Shown here piece by piece: positions 47,010-58,139 of a stretch of 64,000 bases of DNA. Within the stretch, counting starts at the first letter, position 1. Each line of letters begins with the position of its first letter. Both the position numbers and the translations under genes were made by a program. This DNA is from Lepidurus packardi (Eukaryota; Arthropoda; Branchiopoda; Notostraca; Triopsidae), in the NCBI GenBank assembly GCA_023053545.1, contig JAKZAN010000005.1, forward strand, positions 6,944,001-7,008,000. The letters are read 5' to 3'. The notes below the pieces were generated by a model. That model worked only from the letters and a program-made list of their open reading frames with translations, had not been told where the DNA came from and searched no databases.

Positions 47010-47750
47010 TCTGCGTTCTTAAAAACAGATTTCTTTTTGTTTCTTGCTGTCTGGTCAGAACAAGCAAGAACGAGGGACTAAGGTGTTCTAATGGCAAAGG
47101 AATTACTTGCCTCTGTCCATAACTTCACCAAACCACTGTCTTCCTGAATTGATTTATTTAGATGATTATACCCACAAAGCGAAGCGTGTTAAGATTTATA
47201 AAGGTAAATTGTGTCCGTGTTTCATGACCATTTAGGAGACTTTAGCAAAACCTTTCTCGAACCTTCTCCTTCGTTTCCCTGGATCAATAGTGAAGGAAGC
47301 GAGTGCTCGTAAGGTCCCTCGAATCTGTTGGATTTCAACTATGTATATAGTTAATGCGTTCCTTTCCATAGCTTTTGCTGTGCAGCTTATGTGTACCGTG
47401 CCGCACACAACAGTTGTATTAGAGCGCATTATATAAAAGCAGTTAAACGGTCCAATAACATCCAGACAATATTCCTGCAACATTAATTGAATGCAAAGGA
47501 AATTTAGTATCTACATAAAAAGGAACTACGGAACCGCTAAAAGGGTTTCCCCTTTTGCTCATACGCGTATATTTATCACGGAGGCGAAGTAATGTATACC
47601 TGTTTTATTTATTCATCAAACCCATAAATTAAGCTTACAGTCTTAAAGCGAGTTTAGCACAAGTAAAACACGTTATAAAGCAAAAGTTATAAGTTTCATT
47701 GGTATATGCAGGCTGTTTAATGCGAAAAGTTTCCAAAAAGCAAAAGGGTG

Positions 47751-48640
47751 CTAATACATACAGACTTTCACCCCAATTAAATTGATGTTGGGCAATCCAG
47801 AACAAGTAATTCCGCTTCTAAAGGTGCTTACTGTACTGGGAGTGCCGAAAAAGGCTGTCGAGAGTCAAGGACCAGGGCCCAATCCATACGGGGTACCATT
47901 AGTTACGACTCCAAAATTACTCGCATTGGGAAGCCAGAAAGGTCCACAAGAAATATTATGAGTTTGCACCTTCTACAAACGGAACCAATGGCGAAATGGG
48001 AGCTCTTAAACCATCAGTGCCATTGAGAAGACTTTCCAAAGCTGTTCACTTGTTCGCCAAGCAGTTCAATCCCGCAAATGTTGTGGTATACGACGGCCAA
48101 GTGAAACTGTCCGAGAATAATTCAAATGTAGAAAAAATTTTGCGTAGTACTGACGAGGTCTGTACAATTGTCGAATGCAAACGTATCCCAACCAACCGAA
48201 GTACCGTTGGGGAAAGCGAAGCGTTGAAAAAGCAATGTTTTGCTGCCCAAACAATTAACAGTTTTCTTATAGAGATTTCCTGCTCCTAACCACAACGTGC
48301 AGTCGACTTTTTCTGAAATATATACTGATAGTCTATAACTTTAGCTGTACAATTCTATATCGAGATATCTACCTTGCAAAGATAAGCCAGGATACAGGTA
48401 CTTATAACACTGTAAAAAAGTTGTACTGCAAGTTTCGCATTGTAAGCCGGTACAGCTTGGTTGTTGACAAACCGAGCATTTTTCAGGGTTGTTAGCATGC
48501 AGTTTTCATTAAATCGGGAGCATACAAATAGTTCCCATGGTGGCTTGTTCTAAAACAAAACCGTTGTACGTAGGATAAGTAAATCCAAAAAAAGCCAAGG
48601 GCTGCTGTAAGCCAAATACGAGCTCTAGTAATATCAAATC
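47751..48640 (-). pseudogene. PAN/fibrinogen-like secreted protein, degraded copy B
   Basis: Recognisable pieces in order are the N-terminal motif LAFFGFTYPTYNGF at about 48600, the Cys-rich module NNPEKCSVCQQPSCTGLQCE followed by TCSTTFLQC at 48380-48500, and the fibrinogen-like exon from VDCTLWLGAGNLYKKTVNCL to GITCSGLPNINLIGVKVCMY and a stop at 47751. The PAN exon is missing. In-frame stops interrupt the fibrinogen-like part. The second intron, about 48303-48376, keeps usable GT and AG sites, so this arose by DNA duplication, not retrocopying. A CT-rich low-complexity tract sits just upstream at 48650-48735. Confidence 0.75.
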
Positions 48641-48649
48641 TATAATATT

Positions 48650-48735
48650 TTTTTTCTCCCTCCTCCCTCCTCCCTCCTTCTCCCTCTCCCTCCTTCCTCC
48701 TTCCTCCTTCCTCCTTTATTTTTTTTCTCTCTCCT
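48650..48735. repeat. Polypyrimidine CTCC/CTT low-complexity tract
   Basis: Runs of CCTCCCT and CCTTCCT on the plus strand (polypurine on the minus strand) extend over about 85 bp. Confidence 0.8.
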
Positions 48736-49073
48736 TCCTAACCCAAGTCTTAACTAGAACTGAAATCCTGCAGTGCATGAATTCAAACTAATCGTCCATT
48801 AGGCCAGAAAGCTGCGCGAGTAAACAACTGTCGGGCTTTCACTATATTCAATTTTACGTACTTTCAGTTTGAAACAGGGTCACATACTCAAATAAGCAAT
48901 TTTCGGATTAATTAGTTACTTTTATTATATGTATTAGTTTTAAAAATAATCTTTTTTTGCTAAGCGGCACTATCAAATAATAGATAGCCGTCTGAGAACG
49001 GGCCAGCTTTAAAGAATTGTACTTTTTATATTAAAAATAAAAAAATAGATACATTATTTAAAACTCAAAATAA

Positions 49074-49345
49074 GACATTAAGGTTAATTGCACATTAAAA
49101 CCAGGTCAGTACGAATACTTAGGGGATGTAGGTGCAGGGTGTATATGTTTTTCAATATTAAAAAATACTGAAAAAGGTAAAGTATATAAAGCTCAACGTA
49201 GAAGATTTTTGAAACTATTAAAAATATTAAATACATGCTAAAATTATCTGAAGCCCATCAGAAAACATTAAAATTAATTGCACACTAAAATTAGGTCTGT
49301 ATGAATACTTAGGGGGATGGAGGTGCATGGTGTTCATGTGCTTCG
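49074..49345. repeat. Spaced direct duplication in intergenic DNA
   Basis: A unit of about 75 bp containing TTAATTGCACAYTAAAA and GAATACTTAGGGG, then GGTGCA, occurs at about 49074-49150 and again at about 49265-49340. A degenerate spacer full of ATTAAAAATA lies between them. The rest of 48736-49716 shows nothing recognisable. Confidence 0.6.
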
Positions 49346-49716
49346 AAGTGCTTATATAACGTTCGTAGGATAGTTATTGCCGGAGTCTTGGCATGGTAGT
49401 TCGTTTTGAATAGCAGGGCAATAGGAATAACCCACGAAAAACAATCAAACGGAGTATGGTGGAAACGTACATCGAAAGCTCATGTTGGCAAGTTAATGCC
49501 CAGGAATGAACAGAAATTCCTGGTATACCTGTATCCAGGGTGTTTTTTATTGGTTGGGTTTTTTATTGCTCGTGTAATTGATTCACGTACGGATTACAAC
49601 AACTCTTCCTGTGTAGCTGTAGATTTAATTCACCGCAAATAGAACTGTACATGTATAGTTAAAGCTAGCAATACGCAAGCAAAACTTGTGAGCAATGTCA
49701 AATCTGATCGGCAGAA

Positions 49717-51027
49717 TCAATACATGTAAACCTTAACCCCGACTAATTTTATCCCAGGCAAAGAAGCCCAAGCTATTCCGCTGTTAAAAATACCGTTTAC
49801 GTCAGTAGCAGGTGTCCCGAACCATGCAGTAAGGCCTCCAGGACATGGGCCTTGACCGAAAGGCGTGTTAGGTACTGGAGATGCAGTGGTGCTACCCGTC
49901 ACTGAAGTACTGGTCGTACTGGCCACAGATGTAGTTGCGGGGGTAGATATTGTATCGTTACTAGAGCTAATATTCCAGAAAGGTCCACAGGATGGGGAGT
50001 ACGAAACATCATTAAATGAGACCCAATTCAATGGAGCCCCAAAGCCATCTCCAGCAGTACCACCAACGAAGGCTCCGATGGTCAAATTACGTTTATCATA
50101 ACAATAAAAGCCCGAGTAGGTTGCATTATATATTGGCAAGCTAGAATCTTCTGGATATAGTTCAATATATAGATTATGTCCAGTCGTGTTTACGAAGTTG
50201 TAACAGGGGGAAAAGGAAAATGATTTGTCATTCCTTACTGTGTCAATGTTGGTTCCATTCGGAAAATGGAATTGACGGTACAACAGCATACGATTTGCTT
50301 TACAGCCAACAAGTGGCATTTGATACGCAGGAGGGTTTCCAGTCCACAAAGTGCAGTGGTTATCTTCTGAAAAATTAAATATGGTTATATATAAACGTTA
50401 TAAAAGTGTTAAGAGTCTACCAGAAGTAGCATTGGGGAAATAATTAGTGTTGCAAGCCGCACAAGACTGGCTACAATTTTTGCAGTCTGGTCCAAAGCAG
50501 CCAGGTCGATTACAAGCAGAGCAATTGCCTGGATTCTGCAAATAACAGTTCTGCTGGCAACTCCTCGGAGTTTGAGAATCTGGAACCTTATCATACGACC
50601 GAAAATCACCAGCAGTAAAACCAGGCACGGCGGTTGAAAAGGGTGTGTTCGGATTTATACACAAATTTTGGCGTAGCAAATGGCAAATTATGCCCTTGGA
50701 AACCCACCGCATTTGACTTGAAACACAATTAGGATTATGCATACATCTCCTGATACAATTTTGAGTAAACCGGAGTTCGTCATCTGAAAAAAGACCAAGC
50801 ATTAAAGCAAAACAATGGTTTCTACCTCAAGTATGAAGAAATGTACATATTTGCGGTCCTCCATAAAGAAAACTATCTCCGTTATCGCCAGTCATGTAGT
50901 GGGCAATGGCTGATCCACTATCACCTCTCCATAAGGTATCATAGATTTGATCTGTTATGCTAAACATGTTAGCCGATACTCGGCTAACTAAAAAATATCC
51001 AAGAAATACAACTACTTTCAGTGTCAT
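49717..51027 (-). CDS. Secreted PAN, Cys-rich, fibrinogen-like protein, copy C (Thr/Ser-rich insert)
   Basis: Three exons (51027-50847, 50783-50421, 50366-49717) encode 397 aa with phase 1 introns and canonical splice sites. The N-terminus is a signal peptide (MTLKVVVFLGYFLVSRVSAN) followed by the family motif MFSITDQIYD. Exon 2 carries a PAN/apple-like domain (CIRRCMHNPNCVSS...CHLLRQNLC) and a Cys-rich module (SCQQNCYL, CSACNRPGCFGPDCKNC, SQSCAAC). Exon 3 is fibrinogen-like: YIELYP, ATYSGF, FVGGTAGDGF, SCGPFWN, GQGPCPGGLTAWFGTP, GIAWASLPGIKLVGVKVYMY. Only this copy has an insert of about 30 Ser/Thr/Val residues (TSVASTTSTSVTGSTTAS) after CGPFWNIS, suited to O-glycosylation. It is probably extracellular. 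Function is unknown; lectin-like recognition is inferred from the domains. Confidence 0.82.
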
Positions 51028-51499
51028 TTTCTGTGAATATAAGGTTACTCTGAGTATAAAACTTCGAAAAGGACTGGCAATACTGTCAAGAAACCCTTCT
51101 GTTATATAGCACGTACTTTTTCTCGTAAGAGCATCATGGGGGTGGAGTCCCATACGTGCCTAGCAAAAACATAAATAATCAATTTGTTCAACCCAATATC
51201 CGCCATACAGCCATAAGGTACTCACCTTCAGAAGCATTTTCCAATATTATTGCGTACCGAGTCGGAATTCAGGGCTTCGTAGAACATCGATTTGTACTGA
51301 CACTCATACTCGCTTCGATTCCTTGCGCCAAGGGCCCATTCTGACCGGATGCCGTTGAGTTTATTCACCTTATTCCTCATGTTATGGCTGCCGATAAAAA
51401 GTACTTTAAGGTATTTAATGACCTAAAGCACAAATCAGACACAAGCAGACTAAGATCCGAGACTTCCTTGGAAATTAAGCAAAGAAATTAAGCAATGAG
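51028..51499. other. Upstream region of copy C
   Basis: This should hold the promoter of copy C. No other gene, repeat or motif is recognised. Confidence 0.4.
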
Positions 51500-51968
51500 C
51501 TTTTCCGTTAACATGGAGAATTTCGGAACAACCTTTTGTAAGAACTAGTACTTTAGATACAAAAATGCACTAACAGTAAAGTTAAGCACATTAATCATTA
51601 ATGCACAATTCATACTCATTTTTCGGTGCATAATAAATTAGTAGTATGAAAATTACGTTTACAGTAACGTGAAATACATGGGCTAAAATAATTTCTATTA
51701 ATTGTGCAGGTGGTAATGAAACAGATAATTTTATGGGACTAATAGTTTTCAAATGTGACAATGGGTTTTCGAGACGACTTGATTTAGGAATTTTGCTGCT
51801 ACAGCAAATTGGAGTGACAAATTGTATTTTTCAGAAGAAAAACGTAGAAAATTTATGGGCAATAACTATCTATGTTTTTATTGTCTCACGCAAGGTTTTC
51901 CCAAAAGAATAGCAAACTTCAGTGCCACCTGTGAATGTTTCTCATCAATAAGCTAAGGTAAAGACTAC
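51500..51968. mobile_element. TTAA-type MITE, left end lost
   Basis: The body matches the family: CCGTTAACATGGAGAATTTCGGAACAAC at the left, then GCTGCTACAGCAAATTGGAG and AAACGTAGAAAATTTATGGGC, with the right end CATCAATAAGCTAAGGTA. The left inverted repeat is not found, and the right end is degraded and abuts the fibrinogen-like gene fragment at 51967. The insertion, or a deletion that started there, probably removed part of that gene copy. Confidence 0.5.
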
Positions 51969-52320
51969 CGACAATACACCAAAATGGACCACACGAGGGA
52001 TGATACATGCTTGATTTAATTGAAAGAGTGCCATCAATAAGAAGAGACCCACACACCATCACCCGCTATATTATTTACAAAAGCTACCAGTGTTAAAAGT
52101 CTGGTTCACAAGTGAAAATCCTGGATAGGTAGCTGTAAGCGTTTGAAGACTCGACTTTGACTTTAAAGAGGGCAATTCGATGTAAATGTTGCCTTTCGTT
52201 GGGCAACCAAATACCATAGTTACTGAATTTAAAAATGCTGACGTCTGCGTCAGCTTTACTGGGATTTTTCAGGCAATTAACGGTATTTTTATACAGATTT
52301 TCGAGTACTAGGCAGAGTGT
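51967..52320 (-). pseudogene. Fibrinogen-like exon fragment of the PAN/fibrinogen family
   Basis: Minus-strand pieces match exon 3 of copy D: ENLYKNTVNCLKNP, GNIYIELPSLKSKSS, TATYPGFSLVNQTFNTGSF, IAGDGV and YHPSCGPFW. Frame shifts and stops separate them, and the segment after CGPFW is gone where the MITE begins. It lies immediately downstream of intact copy D and is closest to it in wording, so a local tandem duplication followed by decay is likely. Confidence 0.7.
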
Positions 52321-52409
52321 GTATTCGGCTTCGTCTAAAATACTACAGCTATCAAAAGGGAACTTTAGCACAAAGTGCAACACACTGTAATCATTGGGAG
52401 CTATCTGAT

Positions 52410-53623
52410 TTAAAACATATAAAGGCTTATTGTGATAATGGTATGATTCGGCAAAGTGGACCACGTAATACCGCTTTGGAATATATCAGCAGACATACTG
52501 GGTACACCCCAAAACGCTGTACCCAGACCGGGACATGGACCTACGCCGTAAGGTGTGGGTTCGGTGAGATTTAGGCTACCAGAAATATTCCAGAATGGAC
52601 CACACGAAGGGTGATATAAACTTGAGTTAGTTATAAGATTGAGCTTAGTCAAAGGAACGAGCATTCCATCTCCGGCTGTGCCATTAATAAATTTTCCTAA
52701 CGATAGCGATTTAGCAGGGCCTAGTTGAAACCCCGAATAGGTTGCGGTAAATTTGGTAAGAAATGAATCTTGCAATTCGATATACATGTTGCCTAAAGTA
52801 CGAGGAGCGAAAAGACTATAGACAGGCAAGCCAAAGTTATCAACATCTGGTACTGTGCTGGTGTTCTGAATAAGGTCATTAGACGTACTGGAGCGTCGAA
52901 ACAAAAGAAACTTTTCTGCAGAGCATGTTACGCTGGTTTGATATAGATTTTTTACTCCTGCCCATAAATTGCATTTCACTTCCTCTAGAAATGGAACAAA
53001 TCAAAAAGTGAAACTTTTTTCTTCTTTTCTTAAAAGGCAACTTACCTGAAAGAGGTATGTTGGGATAGGTATTGTTGTAGCATTCTAGACAATCATTGTC
53101 GCAAACTGTGCAATCACTGGATTTACAGCCATCTCGATGACAAATTGTGCAACTTTGGTTGTTTAGCTGAAGGCAATCAATTTGACAGGATTGAGGAACC
53201 CCCGTATCTTTGATCTTGTCGTAATTGATGCCTTCAGTTTCCTCACCATTTACTTCAGCTGACTGATTTTGACACAAATTAAGATTCTTGAGAACGCAGT
53301 ACATTTGCCGAAACCGGAGGAAAACGTAGTTAGACAAGCAGTCTTCGTGATGACTGCACCTTCGATTGCACATCATCCTGGCTTGTAGCACTGCAATAGA
53401 ATAAAAAACAAACGTCATTCAAACCAATAAATGTGACCTGGAAGCTCCTATCTACAATACCTTGAGAAACTTCCAAATAGGGGCCCATTTTAATTACTTC
53501 CAGCAGGTTCCTACCATCACCGATGTAATAACCAACATACGACGGATGGGTAATGCCAAAGAAATTCGCCAAAGCAGTGGCGGATAGTAATGCAAATCCA
53601 TATACCAGTAAGTTTTGTAACAT
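52410..53623 (-). CDS. Secreted PAN, Cys-rich, fibrinogen-like protein, copy D
   Basis: Three exons (53623-53461, 53390-53046, 52984-52410) encode 360 aa. I chose the ATG at 53623 because paralogue F starts at the same place (MLQ...); an in-frame ATG 78 bases upstream would spoil the signal peptide. Residues 1-20 form the signal (MLQNLLVYGFALLSATALAN), followed by FFGITHPSYVGYYIGDG. Exon 2, residues 55-169, holds the PAN-like domain (ARMMCNRRCSHHEDC...YCVLKNLNLC) and the Cys module (DTGVPQSCQIDC, CTICHRDGCKSSDCTVC, DNDCLEC). Exon 3 holds the fibrinogen-like part (YIELQD, ATYSGF, FINGTAGDGM, SCGPFWN, GVGPCPGLGTAFWG, GITWSTLPNHTIITISLYMF). It is very close to copy F. Extracellular location is predicted; the biological role is unknown. 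Confidence 0.85.
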
Positions 53624-54276
53624 TATTTGCTTTTCAAGTAGGATTCCACGGTTGTTACTTTCGTAACGTACCCTGGCAACGGTCAAGATAGGACTGTCCA
53701 TGAATATAATAGGAAACCTTCCTCCAAACCACGCATATAACGAAAAGACGTCTATGCATGTACGCTTCTACTCATTCCTCCGGTCTTTTGGTAAAAATGC
53801 CTATATGGAAGTAGAATAAGCCTACGTTTTTTTCATTGCTGCAAAGAAGGAACAAAGAACATCTTTATAGTATTAATAAATCCGGGAGGGTGTCTTATAT
53901 AAGCCTATGACACGAGCTTTGTCCGGTTGTGGCCAGAAATGTTGATTACCGTAGCCTCATACCGTACTCTCCCAGAAAGGAAGGGGTACTTACTTCTGCG
54001 TTTATAGTATTCTATGGGGTACGTCCGTTCACCTAATTATAGTCCTTTTCGCATTTCGATGCGGCTGGTCCTATTGTTGTTATCACATAAAGCGTTGGTT
54101 ACCATCTGTTAGCTTATTAAGTACAGATTTCTGTATTTATTTCCAGCTGATTAACTAGTACCTTCAATGCAAGGAATTCAGCTAAAGTGTTACTCACGTT
54201 TAAAAAGCAAGAAGGAATTCTAAGCTTCTACTAAACAAGCGAAAACGATACGCAAAGTATTCAAGAAAATAGGCGC
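53624..54276. other. Spacer between copies D and E
   Basis: This likely holds the promoter of copy D and the 3' end of copy E. No gene or repeat is recognised. Confidence 0.45.
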
Positions 54277-55511
54277 TTAATACATGTAAATCTTGATGCC
54301 AGTTAGTTTGACATTAGGCAACGCAGCCCAAGCAATCCCGCTTGTGAACTCCCCAGTTTGGGTTGCATTGCTAGGAATGCCAAAAAAAGCAGTTGCTAGT
54401 CCAGGACAAGGGCCCGATCCGTACGGGGTACTGGCGATTGAAAAGTTGAAATTTGTAGCATTCAGAAGCCAAAAAGCTCCACATGAAGGATGGTATAGTG
54501 TTGCAGTATCCACAAATGGTATAGGTGCTAAAATAGGTGCACCTAAACCGTCAAGACCGCTGACGAGTGCTTGCACACTTATAGATTTGTCGCCCGAGCA
54601 GGTAAATCCCGAGTATGTTGTAGTATACAATGTACTATTGTTAGAATATAATTCAATGTCGAGAAAATGGTTCCCCTTGGCAGACATAAAGTTACACGCC
54701 ATCCAAGGAAAAGGGCCAGTATCATTCGAAATCCCATCGGGGAAAACAAACCGGCTGTATAGCAGCATTTTGCTACCCAAACACGTAGCATGCGTTTTGT
54801 AGATATTTTTGGGTCCCAGCCAGAGCACACATTGGACTTCAGCTAAGAGTATCAATCATCAAATAAAAAAATTAAATAACAAACTAAACTGACGCCATAG
54901 TTCAAACTACACCAAGTCACTTACCTGTTAGAGAGGAGTTTTGATATGTAAAGTCTTGGCATTGTGAACAACTTGTGCTGCAAATTTCGCATAGTACACC
55001 AATACAGCCTGGACGTTGACAAGCTGAGCAATTTCCGGTGTTTTTTATCATGCAGTCTTCGTTACAGCTTTGAACCTGCGTGTCTGGAATCTTGTCAAAA
55101 AGTTGAACCCCACAATAGGTTACTGGTATTAAATTCAGTTGGGGATTCAGACATAAGTTTTCTGCCAGAAGATAGCAGGTTACCACATTTCGAAACTCCC
55201 AGGCAACACTTGAAGCGCATTTTCCGTTAAGAGCACAAAGCCGATTACATTTTAAAGAATGCCGCTTAAAGAGAGCTACGTTTGCAAGACAAAATGCTCA
55301 GAAAATATAAGTAATAAAAAGTTATATAATACGTACCTTTTTGAAGATCGGTAGAGCAGGTGCCTGCAGCAGGCAGCATGCGAATTGTGCTCACTAGTTT
55401 TACTGTATCAAGTGAAGCAAGCTCATAAGTGTGATACGTGATACTGAAAAACCCAGCCACGACCAAGGAAAGAACTGAGTTCAGTACGATTGAACCTAAC
55501 AAGATATTCAT
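54277..55511 (-). CDS. Secreted PAN-like, Cys-rich, fibrinogen-like protein, copy E
   Basis: Three exons (55511-55337, 55275-54925, 54842-54277) encode 363 aa with the same phase 1 intron positions as the paralogues. The signal peptide is MNILLGSIVLNSVLSLVVAG, then FFSITYHTYELAS. The PAN-like part is more diverged (KCNRLCALNGKCASSVAWEF then CYLLAENLC). The Cys module reads SCNEDCMIKNTGNCSACQRP then GCIGVLCEICSTSCSQC. The C-terminal part reads ELYSNNSTLYTTTYSGFTCS, LVSGLDGLGAP (the AGDG loop is altered to GLDG here), SCGAFWLLN, GSGPCPGLATAFFGIP and FTSGIAWAALPNVKLTGIKI. Loss of the AGDG motif could alter ligand or ion binding. A 169-codon ORF on the opposite strand of exon 3 is a shadow. Confidence 0.84.
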
Positions 55512-56120
55512 GTTTTCCCTTTGCCGACTACGTTACAAGTGACCACGAAAGGTAAGATTTTAGCCTTGATACCAAACTAGCTGAGCACTTAGTCACAAAG
55601 TTCCGCGAACAAAGCGCTGATCGTAGAAGTAAATGTACGTCAAATGGACGTTAATCTATAAACGACAAATGAAAAGAATATGTTTGGTACGTCAGTCGAT
55701 TAGCAAAGTAGCGCAGCGAAAAATTGCTAATAATGACTACAAGCTTTTCCGCTGCTCACTTATTGCCCACTTAGTTTACCCACAAAGTCGAACAAAGTCA
55801 TTGGTTAGTGTACTTAATCCTAGGCGTAAATCAAATTGGAAACGTCTCAAAATCCTACAATACTTTTTTACGGGCCCTTTTCTCATTGTTCACTTAACAA
55901 TAAAGCATTCAAACAGCTCAAAATAAAATTCCATAATAAGTACTTTTAAACGATTGAGGGTTACAAAGCACTTTCAGTATTTGTATGCGCTGATAAATTT
56001 TGCCAAAAAATTGCTTTCTTTCCAATAGACGTTACATATATTTTATTGTATTCTTCTAAGTGATATTATAATGGTAATTTAACACGTAGAGTACATTGCA
56101 TGTTGCAGTTACCATCAGTT
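55512..56120. other. Upstream region of copy E
   Basis: No supported gene is seen. A plus-strand ORF at 55633-55926 (97 aa, MYVKWTLIYKRQMKRICLVR...) is basic and lacks recognisable motifs; I do not call it a gene. Confidence 0.4.
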
Positions 56121-56637
56121 AAGGCCACGGTGTACTGGAACCCCTTATGACGTCACAGCATGGCAAATTTCGATTTGAAAGTTCTAATTGTCTGTGAAAT
56201 ATAATGAGAAAATATTGTGACAATAATGCAGGGGATGTAGAAATCTTTTAAAATACGTGCATTTTTCTAATATCTTTTTCCGTATATTTGTATATAGTCT
56301 TCCAAGTTATGAATATTTTAAATAAACAAATATAGAAAGGGTAAAAAATATAGCTGAGTAGGTTTTATTATTAAAGTATTTGAAAAAAAGTATGTTCAAT
56401 TATCTCTTTCTCTTTTTTTTTGTTAAAAAAAAGTTTGGGAAATTAGGATCATAAAATGTGCTTACCACTCAGAAATAACGATCAGACAGGGAACTACATA
56501 GCTTGTGTCAATCATTTGGCGTACATGTTCGTATACATTTGGTGTACTTTTTGACGCATTATTACGATAAAGAGATCTGTTATCACTAATATCTTTTGAC
56601 AAAAAATGGCCAACTACTTGCAGTTCATCGTGGCCTT
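56121..56637. mobile_element. AAGGCC-ended inverted-repeat element, second copy
   Basis: The left end AAGGCCACGGTGTACTGGAA and the right end, reverse complement AAGGCCACGATGAACTGCAA, match the ends of the element at 4841-5392, and both are followed inward by AGTAGTTGGCC-type sequence at one end. It is 517 bp long with an A/T-rich middle and no coding content. Confidence 0.6.
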
Positions 56638-57168
56638 GCACACCCTCGACAACTTTCGATACACCAGATCAGGAAGAATATAAAAACGAAGAAAACTGAT
56701 GTCTGTTTTTTATGCCTTCCTCCCTCTTGCTATTATACGAAGGCCTTCCAATGACAATAAAGTTGTGCTTAGAAGAAGACTATCAATCGCTATCAAGACT
56801 ATCAAGAAGTAGGCAGAAGCAGGCATAAGAAGTAGGCATCAAGAACTAAGGCTATCAAGAAGTAGGCATGGAAGAGGACTATGAATCAATAATTTGGAAT
56901 CACCGTATTCGTTCGCCTATTTATGGAAAAATCAATGGCTAGGAAAGAAAAGACACGGACATGACTGCCCCTTCGTTCCGGTTGTGCGGGAAAAAGAACA
57001 ATGCACAACTCCGGCCCAGGCAATTTCACTGTGAAATACCCCATTTACAATAGTAAGCGTGCGAAAAACAATGCGGTAAGGCCGCCAGAAAATGAGCCCC
57101 CTTCAAGAGTCACTTTCTGGAAAACTATTTAAAAATTACAAGTCATATTGGTTTAAGTGGTTTAAGTT
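56638..57168. other. Spacer with a short degenerate repeat
   Basis: About 56780-56870 repeats ATCAAGAAGTAGGCA-like words four to five times. Nothing else is recognised. Confidence 0.4.
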
Positions 57169-57342
57169 CAGTGTCGTAACCAGGGGTGGGGCAGCCATGG
57201 CACGTGCCCTGGTCACCAACTTAATGGGAGAACCATTTTTATAAAAGTTAATATGATCCTTGCGTTCCGATTTCTCTTTCGTTATAGGGGGGGGGGGCTT
57301 TTTCCTTTGTCCTGGGCATCATTTAGCCTCGTTACGACGCTG
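57169..57342. mobile_element. Short MITE-like element with CAGTGTCGTAACCAGG ends
   Basis: The left end CAGTGTCGTAACCAGGGG and the right end, reverse complement CAGCGTCGTAACGAGGCT, form inverted repeats over about 174 bp. The interior has a G run (GGGGGGGGGG) and no coding capacity. The superfamily is unknown. Confidence 0.5.
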
Positions 57343-57385
57343 GTTGCGTTTTCCAGGAAATTAGTGGCATTGGTTAAATTAGAAA

Positions 57386-57830
57386 TTACGATCTAAGACA
57401 TTGATTAAATCTATCGAAAACAACTGCAGTCGTATTCAGTCCAGTTGAGTCTACAATAGTTGTCGAATCAGTTACATTAGAGAGGGTTGAACTTTCAATA
57501 GTCGTTATGTCGGTTAAACTGGGCAGAGTTAAATCTGGAGTTATCATAACTTGGGTTTTGAGAATCGACATGCTGGCAAGAAAACATGATTGCTAACAAG
57601 TATTGAAAAAGGTTATGAGCTATGTCGTCTCGTATCTGGATTTTTCGGCAGCAACCATGGTTTTCGACATTCCCGTGTTTATGGTCCGATTTCTGGGTAA
57701 ACACCCGGACATCCAGCAGTTCGTATCCGGTGCAATAAGCTTTGTTCAAATGACAATAATTCCAGGTTGGCAGGAGTGCTTTTTCCCCCCTTGCCGCCTT
57801 CTCCACGTGTCAAGCTAGGACACCTTCGAC
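57386..57830 (-). other. Possible decayed coding remnant, unrecognised
   Basis: Two overlapping minus-strand frames are open here. One (57806-57495) contains YCHLNKAYCTGYELLDVRV and CCRKIQIRDD. The other (57571-57386) is Thr/Ser-rich (TDITTIESSTLSNVTDSTTI). I recognise neither and find no splice structure. It could be a remnant of a secreted Cys-rich or mucin-like gene, or chance. From 57831 to 58139 nothing is recognised. Confidence 0.2.
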
Positions 57831-58139
57831 TGAGAATTATACTCATACAGGTCAGTTGCTATACATGCCGTTAATCAATGAAAGCGACCCAGTAATAAAG
57901 AAATTCATACGATCGCATAGCAGGTAAAATAAAAAGATTTCGAAACTTCCTTTTACTTCTTTCCTTTCATTTTTTCTATATTTTTCAAAATGTATATAAG
58001 ATTACAGGCCCAGATTAGATATCATGACGTTGCTTTCCAAGATTAAAAGTTATCTTGTCAAGCTGTGTGAGTCGTGTAACATCTTAATAGATTAAAAGTA
58101 AAGCAAATGTGTAATAGAAAGGTGAGCAGAAACGGCAAA

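Noticed and set aside
47232-47483. Minus-strand ORF of 83 codons (MLQEYCLDVIGPFNCFYIMR...) near copy A
   Set aside because: No recognised domain, no signal peptide, no paralogue in the window; likely chance.
47996-48289. Plus-strand ORF of 97 codons
   Set aside because: It is antisense to the fibrinogen-like exon of pseudogene copy B.
53624-53701. Upstream in-frame ATG at 53701 as the start of copy D
   Set aside because: It would add 26 polar residues before the signal peptide, and paralogue F starts at the position equivalent to 53623.
54293-54802. Plus-strand ORF of 169 codons
   Set aside because: It runs antisense through the fibrinogen-like exon 3 of copy E, whose minus-strand frame is clearly the conserved one.
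55633-55926. 97-codon plus-strand ORF MYVKWTLIYKRQMKR...
   Set aside because: Lysine/arginine-rich, no motif, no intron signals, no duplicate; not supported as a gene.
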